From Rhodopseudomonas palustris JSC-3b (GTDB lineage: Bacteria > Pseudomonadota > Alphaproteobacteria > Rhizobiales > Xanthobacteraceae): a DNA stretch of 64,000 nucleotides. Shown here piece by piece: positions 54,769 to 62,698 of this stretch. Where the stretch lies: the NCBI GenBank assembly GCA_000504425.1, contig KI632513.1, positions 2,236,386 to 2,300,385 on the forward strand, in the 5' to 3' direction. Numbering within the stretch: the stretch's first letter is position 1; each line of letters starts with the position of its first letter. The position numbers and the translations under genes were made by a program. The notes under the pieces were generated by a model that did not search any database, was not told the origin of the DNA, and saw nothing but the letters and a program-made list of their open reading frames with translations.

Positions 54769-57072
54769 ATGTCGTCACTGAAACCAACCTCGCTGCTGCT
54801 CGCCTGCAGCTCTGCCGCCCTATTGCTGCCCGGCCCTTGCGCCCCGGCGCTGGCGCAGACCGTCACCGCGCTGCCGGAAATCACCGTCACCGCCGCAAGC
54901 CCGATCACCCGACGCAAGCCGGCGCCGCGGCCCGCCGAGCCCGCCGCCGCACCGGCGCCGGTTGCCGCTGAGCAGCCGCCGCAACAGGGCATCCTGCCGG
55001 TGGTCACCGATCAGTTCGCCACCGTCACCGTGGTGCCGAACGAGGAAATCCGCCGCAGCGGCGAAGGGACGCTCGGCGACCTGCTGTTCTCCAAGCCCGG
55101 CATCACCGGATCGAGCTTTGCGCCCGGCGCGGCCAGCCGGCCGATCATCCGCGGCCTCGACGTCAACCGGGTCGGCATTGTCGAAAACGGCATCGGCGGC
55201 GGCGGCGTGTCCGATCTCGGCGAAGACCATTTTGTGCCGATCGATCCGCTGGCCACCAACCGCATCGAAGTAATCCGCGGCCCGGCGGCGCTGCGCTACG
55301 GCTCGACCTCGATCGGCGGTGTGGTCAGCGCCAGCAACAACCGCATCCCCGACGCGATGCCGAGCTGCGCCGCGCCGTTCCGCACGTTTGGCCCGTCCGA
55401 CACCAAACCGTTCGGCTCGCCCTGCGTCACCGCCGAAACCCGCACCTCGTTCGACACCGTCGATCGCGGCCTTGAAGGCGGCGTGTTGCTCGACGCCGGC
55501 GCCAAGCAATTCGCGCTGCATGCCGACGCCTATGGCCGCAAGGCCGGCGACTATGACATTCCCGGCTATCCCTATCTCAATGACCCGGGCTATCCGGTGA
55601 ACGGCCGGCAGCCGAATTCCGGCGTGCAGGCCAGCGGCGGTTCGGTCGGCGGCTCCTATCTGTTCGATGGCGGCTTCATCGGCGCGGCGCTGACCCAGAA
55701 CGACTCGCTGTACCGGATTCCCGGCCTCGATGGCGCCAATCACCGGACCCGGATTGACGCGCGCCAGACCAAGCTGACCGTCAAGGGCGAGTATCGCCCC
55801 GACAGCGCCATGATCGACGCGATTCGGCTGTGGGCCGGCAGCACCGATTATCGCCACAACGAGATCGGCCTTGCGGATATGGGGTTTCCGGATAGCGACG
55901 GCGTGCGCCAGACTTTTACCAACAAGGAACAGGAAGGCCGCGTTGAGGTGCAGTTCGCGCCATTCGACGCGCGCTTTGCGGCGATCACCAGCGCGGTCGG
56001 CGTGCAGGGCGGCTATCAGAAACTGACCGCCTCCAGCCCGGACGATCCAGGCTCGCTCTACAACGGCCTGTTCAATCCGAACAATAATTATCGGATCGCC
56101 GGCTACGCGTTCAACGAGTTCAAATTCACCAACTCGACCCGGGCGCAGATCGCCGGCCGGATCGAACATGTCGAGCTGAAGGGCGCGACCCCGAATTTCC
56201 CGGCCGACTACATCCCGAATTTCCTGCCACAGGAGTCGATCACGCAGCAGCGCTCGTTCACGCCAAAGAGTGGCAGTATCGGCCTGCTGCAGGACCTGCC
56301 CTATGGCCTGGTCGCGAGCGTATCGGCGCAATATGTCGAACGCGCGCCGAAGCCGGCCGAACTGTTTTCGCGCGGCGGACACGACGCCACCGCGACCTTC
56401 GACATCGGCAATCCGAACCTGAAGATCGAAACCGCAAAAACGCTGGAAGTGGGATTACGCAAGGCCGATGGCCCGCTGCGCTTTGAGGCGACGATGTACT
56501 ACACGCGCTTCAACAACTTCATCTACCGGCGGCTGACCGGGCTGATGTGCGGCGAGGATTTCAACTCCTGCAATCACAATTCGGACAACGAGCTGAATCA
56601 GGCGGTGTATTCCCAGCGCGACGCCGTGTTCCGTGGTGGCGAAATCCAGAGCCAGCTCGACATCGGCGCCTTCCATGGCGGCATCTGGGGTGTCGAAAGC
56701 CAGCTCGACGTGGTGCGCGCCACCTTCACCGATGGCACCAATGTGCCGCGCATTCCGCCGGTGCGCGCCGGCGGCGGCCTGTTCTGGCGTGACGCCAACT
56801 GGCTGACCCGCGTCAACCTGCTGCACGCGATGGCGCAGAACAACGTGGCGCCGATCGCCGAAACGCCGACGCCCGGCTACAATCTGCTGAAAGCGGAAGT
56901 CAGCTACCGCACCAAGCTCGATCCGGCGCGCTATGGCGCCAACGAAATGACGCTTGGTCTGGTCGGCAACAATCTGCTCAACGAGCCGATCCGCAGCGCG
57001 GTGTCCTACACCAAGGACAATGTGCTGATGCCGGGCCTTGGCGTGCGCGCCTTTGCCAATCTGAAGTTCTAA
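54769..57072 (+). CDS. ZnuD-like TonB-dependent outer-membrane receptor (putative zinc uptake)
   Basis: This 767-residue receptor has a signal peptide (1-29), a TonB box-like ITVTAASP (about 38-45) and a Pro/Ala-rich linker. The plug contains SRPIIRGLDVNRVGIVENG, DHFVPIDPLATNRIEVIRGP and RIPDAMP, and a beta-barrel ends in GLGVRAFANLKF. Plug and barrel stretches (ERAPKPAELFSRGGHDATAT, PRIPPVRAGGGLFWRD, ETPTPGYNLLKAEVSYR) parallel Neisseria ZnuD. The His-rich loop of ZnuD is not seen; instead there are cysteine pairs near 200/219 and 594/601. AGGAA precedes the ATG. The upstream palindrome supports zinc control. Confidence 0.85.
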   Translation: MSSLKPTSLLLACSSAALLLPGPCAPALAQTVTALPEITVTAASPITRRKPAPRPAEPAAAPAPVAAEQPPQQGILPVVTDQFATVTVVPNEEIRRSGEGTLGDLLFSKPGITGSSFAPGAASRPIIRGLDVNRVGIVENGIGGGGVSDLGEDHFVPIDPLATNRIEVIRGPAALRYGSTSIGGVVSASNNRIPDAMPSCAAPFRTFGPSDTKPFGSPCVTAETRTSFDTVDRGLEGGVLLDAGAKQFALHADAYGRKAGDYDIPGYPYLNDPGYPVNGRQPNSGVQASGGSVGGSYLFDGGFIGAALTQNDSLYRIPGLDGANHRTRIDARQTKLTVKGEYRPDSAMIDAIRLWAGSTDYRHNEIGLADMGFPDSDGVRQTFTNKEQEGRVEVQFAPFDARFAAITSAVGVQGGYQKLTASSPDDPGSLYNGLFNPNNNYRIAGYAFNEFKFTNSTRAQIAGRIEHVELKGATPNFPADYIPNFLPQESITQQRSFTPKSGSIGLLQDLPYGLVASVSAQYVERAPKPAELFSRGGHDATATFDIGNPNLKIETAKTLEVGLRKADGPLRFEATMYYTRFNNFIYRRLTGLMCGEDFNSCNHNSDNELNQAVYSQRDAVFRGGEIQSQLDIGAFHGGIWGVESQLDVVRATFTDGTNVPRIPPVRAGGGLFWRDANWLTRVNLLHAMAQNNVAPIAETPTPGYNLLKAEVSYRTKLDPARYGANEMTLGLVGNNLLNEPIRSAVSYTKDNVLMPGLGVRAFANLKF

Positions 57073-57114
57073 CCGTTCCTGGACCGGAGCCGCGCCGCGG
57101 CTCCGGTTCGCCCC

Positions 57115-57633
57115 TTACGACTTGCGGGCGTAACGCCAGTCGGGGCTGATCGCGCCGGACACGTCATTGAACGCGCCGTCCACCAATTCGGCGACCAGCA
57201 GCCGGCGCGGATCGACCGGACCCGGCATGGTGACCCGGCCCTTGGGGATCGCCTTAAAACCGTTGCGGCCATAATAGGGCTCGTCGCCGACCAGCAGCAC
57301 CAGCCGGTGGCCCTGCGCCCGGGCATCGTCGAGCGCGCGTTGCAGCAGCGCCTTGCCGACGCCGCGGCCGCGGAACGGCGGCTCCACGGTCAACGGACCG
57401 AGCAGCAGCGCCGGCACATCGCCGATCGCGATCGGCAATTGCCGCACCGAGCCGACCAGCAGCGTGCCGATCCAGGCGGTGAACGACAGCTCGAACAGAT
57501 GGTCGACATGCTCGCGCAGCCGATAGGCGCTGAGCGCGAACCGGCCCGGCCCAAAGGTGCGCTCATGCAGCCGTTCGATGGCCTGGGCCTCGTTGGCGGT
57601 TTCAGGAATGATGGTGAGAGCAAGATCGGTCAT
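57115..57633 (-). CDS. GNAT-family N-acetyltransferase
   Basis: This 172-residue acetyltransferase has the acetyl-CoA-binding motif A in LGPLTVEPPFRGRGVGKALLQRALDDARAQGHRLVLLVGDEPYYGRNGF, a layout typical of YhbS-like GNATs. The acceptor is unknown. The start at 57633 (MTDLALTIIPETANEAQ) was chosen by family fit. It lies downstream of and convergent with the TonB receptor gene. Confidence 0.88.
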   Translation of the reverse strand: MTDLALTIIPETANEAQAIERLHERTFGPGRFALSAYRLREHVDHLFELSFTAWIGTLLVGSVRQLPIAIGDVPALLLGPLTVEPPFRGRGVGKALLQRALDDARAQGHRLVLLVGDEPYYGRNGFKAIPKGRVTMPGPVDPRRLLVAELVDGAFNDVSGAISPDWRYARKS

Positions 57634-57696
57634 AAGGGGCGCCGCATAGCATTTGCACCGCGCGCGGTCCATGGCCTCGATCGGGGCATGGCGGCC

Positions 57697-58218
57697 TCAG
57701 ACCCCGGCATCGTCGGCGGCGGACACGTTGTCCGGCCGCCAGGTGGCGATCGGCGCCGCGCCCTGCAGCACCTCGGCAATGCGCAAGCGGGTGCCGAGCG
57801 TGGTGTCCTCCGGCAGCGCATCAGGGGCGAAGAACCTGGCTTCGGCGATCTCGTGGTTCGGCTCAGGCAGCCTATCCTGGCGAAATTCCCGGACCAGATA
57901 GACCGCGACGTGGTCGCGCCGCGACACATGGCTGTTGAGAAACAGGCCGTGCAGCACCGGCTCGCCGATCAGCTCGATCCGGCCTTCTTCCAGCAATTCG
58001 CGGCGCAGCGCGCCGACAAAAGTCTCGCCGACCTCGACGCCGCCGCCCGGCAATTGCCAGCCTGCGACATAGGTATGGCGGATCAGAAACACCCGGCCGC
58101 TTGGGTCCAGCACCAGCCCGCGCACGCCGAGCGTCATGCCGCGCGCCAGCCGCCAATAGAAGTGAAACACCCGGCGCAGCACCGGCTCCAGCGCTCGCCG
58201 CAGCGGCGACAGATCCAT
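57697..58218 (-). CDS. NUDIX hydrolase
   Basis: This 173-residue protein has the NUDIX box GGGVEVGETFVGALRRELLEEG (Gx5Ex7REUxEExG satisfied), preceded by VFLIRHTYVAGWQLP. It hydrolyses a nucleoside diphosphate linked to another moiety; the substrate is not predictable. The N-terminal extension (MDLSPLRRALEPVLRRVFHFYWRLARGMTLGVRG) is amphipathic. It precedes the GNAT gene by 63 bp on the same strand. Confidence 0.9.
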   Translation of the reverse strand: MDLSPLRRALEPVLRRVFHFYWRLARGMTLGVRGLVLDPSGRVFLIRHTYVAGWQLPGGGVEVGETFVGALRRELLEEGRIELIGEPVLHGLFLNSHVSRRDHVAVYLVREFRQDRLPEPNHEIAEARFFAPDALPEDTTLGTRLRIAEVLQGAAPIATWRPDNVSAADDAGV

Positions 58219-58347
58219 GGCGTCGTCCCCTCTCCCGATCTTCGGCCTGCTTGCGCCGGATCAGTCGGCTTGTAAAGCGCGCGCCGCATTGTCGGATTTG
58301 CGCGGCCTCGTTGACGGCCGCTCAGCCCCAGGCATCTGATCGGCGCC

Positions 58348-58926
58348 ATGAGGTTTGCCATGCGTCACACAATCCACCCACTGCTCGCCATCACCGCCGC
58401 GGCGTTGCTCTCGGTCCCACTGCCCCACGCGGCCACCGCGCAGCCGGCCCCGGCCGCCTTTGACGGCTTTTTGGCGGGGCTGACCGAATGCCAATTCAGC
58501 CCGGATTTTCAGAAATTCCGCAGCGGCGTGATCGAGCGCTTCGCCAATCCGGCGTTCAGCAAGCAGCCGGTTGCCAACAAGAGCGCGGTGGTACCGCTGC
58601 CCGCGGCGCTGTCCGGCGCGATCGATATCGAGGGTGCACGGCTGCGCAGCGACGATGACGGCGAATCGACCACCGTCGATATTCCCGTGACCGGCACCTA
58701 TGGCGGCCTGCCGCTCAAAAACCTGTTGTTCGTGCTCGGCAATGAGAACGGCATCGCCATTGTCGGCGCCGAATTCGCCGCGCCGCGCGAACAGGTGGTC
58801 AAAACCTTTGGACCGGCGATCAAGCGCGGCACCGCGCGGCTGAAAAAGACCGCCGACGAATTCCCGATGTCGGTCGGCTTCGGCAAGCCGCCCGCCGCGT
58901 CGATCTATTGCGACCAGTCGAATTAG
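58348..58926 (+). CDS. Exported hypothetical protein
   Basis: This protein has up to 192 residues with a signal peptide ending near PHAATAQ (about 27-33). The mature part carries LTECQFSPDFQKFRSGVIERFANPAF, IDIEGARLRSDDDGESTTVDIPVTGTYGGLPLKNLLFVLG and a C-terminal SIYCDQSN, with two cysteines that may pair. No domain is recognised. A second ATG four codons later is an alternative start. It is divergent from the NUDIX gene and convergent with cspA. Confidence 0.75.
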   Translation: MRFAMRHTIHPLLAITAAALLSVPLPHAATAQPAPAAFDGFLAGLTECQFSPDFQKFRSGVIERFANPAFSKQPVANKSAVVPLPAALSGAIDIEGARLRSDDDGESTTVDIPVTGTYGGLPLKNLLFVLGNENGIAIVGAEFAAPREQVVKTFGPAIKRGTARLKKTADEFPMSVGFGKPPAASIYCDQSN

Positions 58927-58980
58927 CTCGCTACTAAGCGAACGCGCGCTGAGCGGAGCACCACTTCGCGATCAGACACA

Positions 58981-59017
58981 AAAAATCCCGCGGATCGCTG
59001 AAGCGATCGCGGGATTT
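58981..59017 (-). terminator. Rho-independent terminator of cspA
   Basis: aaatcccgcggatcgc, loop tgaa, then gcgatcgcgggattt forms a long stem with one bulged base. Read on the minus strand it ends in TTTTTTG. It lies about 70 bp after the cspA stop. Confidence 0.85.
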
Positions 59018-59085
59018 CCTTCGACCAAAAGACCCTGCCAGTACATCCGTGGTCAGAGCGTATTGGTCGCTGCAGCGCTGGCGGA

Positions 59086-59295
59086 TTACGCCGCGCGCAG
59101 ATTCTCAGCAGCGGACTTGCCGGTGCGGCGGTCGGCGACGATGTCGAACGACACCTGCTGACCTTCGTTGAGAGAGCTCATCCCCGAGCGTTCAACGGCG
59201 CTGATGTGAACGAAAACGTCACGATCGCCATTCGACGGCTGGATGAAGCCAAAACCCTTTTGGCTGTTGAACCACTTCACGGTACCGGTATTCAT
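59086..59295 (-). CDS. cspA: CspA-family cold shock protein
   Basis: This 69-residue OB-fold nucleic-acid chaperone begins [20 protein letters not shown] (RNP1) and has [13 protein letters not shown] (RNP2) and [19 protein letters not shown]. The start at 59295 is preceded by AAGGA 8 bases upstream. The region upstream (59296-59525) is probably a long 5' leader, as in other csp genes; no conserved cold box was identified. It is followed by a terminator. Confidence 0.96.
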   Translation of the reverse strand: MNTGTVKWFNSQKGFGFIQPSNGDRDVFVHISAVERSGMSSLNEGQQVSFDIVADRRTGKSAAENLRAA

Positions 59296-59525
59296 CGGAT
59301 TAGTCCTTACTGTAGGCGTGCACGGGAGGCTGCGCGCAACACGATGCTGCGCACTTGGTCCCTTGATGTCGATTTTGGAGAAGTTCTGAAACGTGCGCGC
59401 CGTCAGTGAAGACGGAGAAGCGGCCCAGTTGTTCGGCCAAGTATCGATGGATTGATGTGTAGCGATCGAATGAGGCTTATTCAAGACGCGTTATCAAAAT
59501 ATTCCTGACGCGCCACCCGTGCGCG

Positions 59526-60509
59526 CTACAGCCACTTCTTCCATTTGAAGAACATGTACGGCACCACGGCCACGATCAGCATCATCACCAGCGCCATCGG
59601 ATAGCCGAGGTGCCAGTCGAGTTCGGGCATGGCACGGAAGTTCATGCCGTAGATCGACGCGATCAACGTCGGCGGCATCAACACCACCGCCATCACCGAA
59701 AACAGCTTGATGATGTTGTTCTGCTCGAGATTGACGACGCCGAGCATGGCGTCGAGCACGAAGGTGATCTTGTTCGACAAATAAGAGGCGTGATCGGTGA
59801 GCGACATCACGTCACGCTGCATGGTCTTGAGCTGCGCGCGCATCTCCTTCGACCATTTCATGCCGTCGGACTCGGTCATCACAAAAGTCACGAGCCGGCC
59901 GATCGACACCAGACTCTCGCGCACCTTCGACACCAAGTCGCCCTTGCGGCCGATCGCGATCAGAATGTCGGAATAGCGCTTCGGGTGTCCGGTGCGGGCG
60001 CTGCCCTCCGGCTCAAAGATCGCGCGGCTGACCTGATCGACGTCGGCGCCGGCCCGTTCCAAAATGTCGGCGGCGCGGTCGATCACCGCATCCAGCAATT
60101 CCAGCAGGATCGCCACGCCATTGGTGCCGGGCGAAATGCCACGCGCCAGCTTATTCTCGACCAGCACGAACGGCCGCGGGGAATCATAGCGCACCGTGAT
60201 CAGCACGCGGTTGGCGAGAATGAAGGTGATCGGGCTGATGCGCGGCGACTCGCTGTCGGCGGCGCATACCAGCGAGGCGGTCATGAAGCGCGCGCCGTTC
60301 TCGATATAGAGCCGGCTGGAGATCTCGATCTCCTGCATGTCTTCGCGGGTCGGAATCGCCACCCCGGTCAGACGCTCAACGGCGTGGTCTTCCTCGGCGG
60401 TCGGCCGGTCGAGGTCGATCCAGGCGGTACCTTCAGGCAATCGTTCCAGGTCGCTGCCCCAGGACTTCCTCAGCACGGCATCGTCGGCGGGGGCGAAGAT
60501 CGCGAGCAT
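59526..60509 (-). CDS. corA: CorA-family magnesium/metal transporter
   Basis: This 327-residue protein has a large N-terminal cytoplasmic domain and two C-terminal transmembrane segments with the YGMN signature (GMN at 288-290) between them. The C-terminus is basic (FKWKKWL), as in CorA. It mediates Mg2+ influx, and Co2+/Ni2+ in some members. LIASIYGMNFRAMPEL is the expected selectivity loop. Confidence 0.95.
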   Translation of the reverse strand: MLAIFAPADDAVLRKSWGSDLERLPEGTAWIDLDRPTAEEDHAVERLTGVAIPTREDMQEIEISSRLYIENGARFMTASLVCAADSESPRISPITFILANRVLITVRYDSPRPFVLVENKLARGISPGTNGVAILLELLDAVIDRAADILERAGADVDQVSRAIFEPEGSARTGHPKRYSDILIAIGRKGDLVSKVRESLVSIGRLVTFVMTESDGMKWSKEMRAQLKTMQRDVMSLTDHASYLSNKITFVLDAMLGVVNLEQNNIIKLFSVMAVVLMPPTLIASIYGMNFRAMPELDWHLGYPMALVMMLIVAVVPYMFFKWKKWL

Positions 60510-60851
60510 GGCAACTCCAGCGTGTACAAGGAGTATGAAAGGACACGCTTTGCAGTGCGCAACGCGTCATGGTTTGGCAAGCGCAAAGCGTAGCCGGCGC
60601 CAGAGTTGCCAACCGGCAATGACGGCACTGTGACATCTGCGCCGCCTTGCCGCAGCGCAATATGCCCAGTGTTTCGGCAACCATCCGGCGCGCTGAGACA
60701 TAAATATCACAACTGCAAGCGGTGTGGCGAAAACGCGATCTAAGCGCTGGAAAGCAGTGTGGATTCGGCGATAATCTTCACAGTGAAAGCTGACATTTTG
60801 CAGGTGGTTGCGGTGCCGTTTCGGCGCCGCTCTTGGATTGGAATGGGATCA
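60510..60851. other. 342-bp divergent intergenic region
   Basis: This gap lies between corA and the L,D-transpeptidase gene. It contains a small inverted motif ttgccaaccggcaa near 60608 and AT-rich stretches near 60700-60720 that could be promoters. No gene or known repeat was recognised. An in-frame GTG at 60759 would extend the downstream protein into this region. Confidence 0.5.
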
Positions 60852-61532
60852 ATGGCGTCGATTGCATCGAAATTGGGTTTGCTGGCCGTAGGCCTCATGC
60901 TGTCGGGCTGTATGCAGACCACTTACCAGGCCGCGCCAGAGACCTCGCTCAAGCCGAGCGACAAGGCGCAACTGGCGAAGGCCCGCTACGCCAAGGTTGC
61001 AGTGGCGGAACCGTTCCGCCGCGCCATTGTCGATTACCACCGCAAGGAAAGCCCCGGCACCATCGTCGTCGATTCCGACAATCACTACCTGTATCTGGTG
61101 CAGGATGGCGGCAAGGCGATCCGCTATGGCGTCACTGTCGGCGAAGAGGCGCTGGCGTTCTCGGGCATCGCCCGGGTCGGCAACATGGCCGAGTGGCCGA
61201 AATGGACGCCGACCGCCGACATCCACAAGCGCATTGAAGGCCTGCCGGCTTCGGTGCCCGGCGGCATCGACAATCCGCTCGGCGCGCGCGCGCTGTATCT
61301 ATATCAGGGCAACCGCGACACCCTGTTCCGGATTCACGGCACCAACCAGCCGGAATATATCGGCGCCTCGATCTCCTCGGGCTGCATCCGCATGACCAAC
61401 GAGGACGTCATCGACCTGTATAGCCGCGTCAAGGTCGGCACCATCGTCGTGGTGCTCGATCCCAAGCAGGGCGACTCGCCGCACAATTCCAAGATGGCGC
61501 TCGGCTTCGGCGGCGGCACTGCGGTTCAGTAA
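60852..61532 (+). CDS. L,D-transpeptidase (YkuD domain) lipoprotein
   Basis: This protein of about 226 residues has a lipoprotein signal ending in LMLSGC, so it is likely anchored in a membrane. The YkuD domain runs from GTIVVDSDNHYLYLVQDGGKAIRYGVTVG to the catalytic motif HGTN...SISSGCIRMTNEDV, with His and Cys in place. It makes 3-3 peptidoglycan crosslinks or anchors proteins to peptidoglycan, as in other Rhizobiales. The start is uncertain (ATG at 60843 or 60852). It is convergent with the extensin-like gene and shares terminator sequence with its coding end. Confidence 0.92.
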   Translation: MASIASKLGLLAVGLMLSGCMQTTYQAAPETSLKPSDKAQLAKARYAKVAVAEPFRRAIVDYHRKESPGTIVVDSDNHYLYLVQDGGKAIRYGVTVGEEALAFSGIARVGNMAEWPKWTPTADIHKRIEGLPASVPGGIDNPLGARALYLYQGNRDTLFRIHGTNQPEYIGASISSGCIRMTNEDVIDLYSRVKVGTIVVVLDPKQGDSPHNSKMALGFGGGTAVQ

Positions 61533-61594
61533 CTTCGAGCCGGCCGCCTTCGGGCGGCCGACCTCGCCAAATTTCAGAGCCAAATTTCAGACGA

Positions 61595-62647
61595 TTACAA
61601 GCGCCGGTGCTCCCGGCGCTTTTTTGTTGCCTGCTTGCTCTTGGCCGGCTTGGCGGCGACCGGCGGCGCTTCGGCCTCAAGACCATCCGGCTCGGCCACC
61701 TGCTGCGGATCACCAGCAGCCGATTCTTCAACGGCCGCGGGTCGTGCACTGACCGCAGCAGCCCCCTCGGCGCCGGGACGCGGCGGCGCCTCGTCCGGCC
61801 GCACCGCCGGCAGCAGCGGCGCCACCTGCGGCAGCGCCTCCCAGACGTGCCAGTTGCAGACCCGGTATTCGGGACGGCCCGGCGCCAGATCGAGATGGAT
61901 GTGATCCTCGTGATAGCCATCCGAGCCGGGGCCGAGCACGGTCGAGAACCGGGCGCACACCGAACCGACCACCTTCTCGCGCAGCGCGCGCGGCACGGCG
62001 CGATCGGTCAACGAGACCGTCTGGCCATTGGCGAGCTTGAGCGCGCGAATATCGATGGCATTGGCACGGCCGTGCTCTGACAGCTTGCCGCCCTTCTGGC
62101 GATTGCGGCCGCGGCACTCATAGGCGTCGAAATTATCGATCTCGACGATTGCGGTGCCGCGCGTTGCGGCGAGCGGCGACAGATCCTCGCGCACCCAATT
62201 CACCAATTCGCGCGCCATCGCGCAGCGCAGCACCGCCGCCGGCTTGACCACGACCTGACTGTGATCGGGCAGCACCACCGCTTCCAGCCGCACCAGATCT
62301 TCGCCGCCGCACGCGCCCGGCCCTTTGATATCGGGAATCGACGGCGCGATCGCGATCTGTTCAGTCAGCGCCAACCGGCATGGCGATAGCGGCTTGGTGT
62401 TCGCCTGCGGTGCAACGGGGGGCGGCGCTGGCTCAGCAGCAGGTTCAGCTTGCTCATCGGTTGCTTCTGCTGCGGAGGGCGCATCATCGATTGCAGCCGG
62501 CGCTGCAGCAGGACGCGGCTTCGGCAACGGCACCGCAGCAGCAATTCCTGGATAAGGAATAACCAGCAGCAACGCCGCGACCGCTACTAACAGCGTTTCA
62601 CTGCATGGTACGTGGCGAGATGTCCATTTGCTGCGGCGCGCCTTCAC
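61595..62647 (-). CDS. Extensin-like C-terminal domain protein, M15 peptidase-like
   Basis: This is an exported protein of about 350 residues. A signal anchor (about 15-38) is followed by a Pro/Ala/Glu-rich linker. The extensin-like domain has ECRGRNRQKGGKLSEHGRANAIDIRAL and GPGSDGYHEDHIHLDLAPGR, and a Pro/Ala/Lys-rich basic tail follows. SEHGRANAID plus HEDHIH resembles the zinc-binding SxHxxGxAxD / HxH pattern of M15 (LAS) peptidases, suggesting a peptidoglycan peptidase. GTG at 62647 is the chosen start; ATG at 62737 would overlap the divergent acyl-CoA synthetase gene. Confidence 0.85.
   Translation of the reverse strand: MKARRSKWTSRHVPCSETLLVAVAALLLVIPYPGIAAAVPLPKPRPAAAPAAIDDAPSAAEATDEQAEPAAEPAPPPVAPQANTKPLSPCRLALTEQIAIAPSIPDIKGPGACGGEDLVRLEAVVLPDHSQVVVKPAAVLRCAMARELVNWVREDLSPLAATRGTAIVEIDNFDAYECRGRNRQKGGKLSEHGRANAIDIRALKLANGQTVSLTDRAVPRALREKVVGSVCARFSTVLGPGSDGYHEDHIHLDLAPGRPEYRVCNWHVWEALPQVAPLLPAVRPDEAPPRPGAEGAAAVSARPAAVEESAAGDPQQVAEPDGLEAEAPPVAAKPAKSKQATKKRREHRRL
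61599..61626 (+). terminator. Rho-independent terminator embedded in the 3' end of the opposite gene
   Basis: aagcgccgg, loop tgctc, then ccggcgctt is followed by a T-run. It terminates the plus-strand L,D-transpeptidase transcript while the same bases encode the last codons of the minus-strand extensin-like protein. A second hairpin with a TTCG loop (cggccgcc / ggcggccg, 61541-61560) lies closer to the stop. Confidence 0.8.
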
Positions 62648-62698
62648 GCTAATATCGTTTCCAATCCCGAAAGGGTAATGAACAGGAGGAACGTTCCA

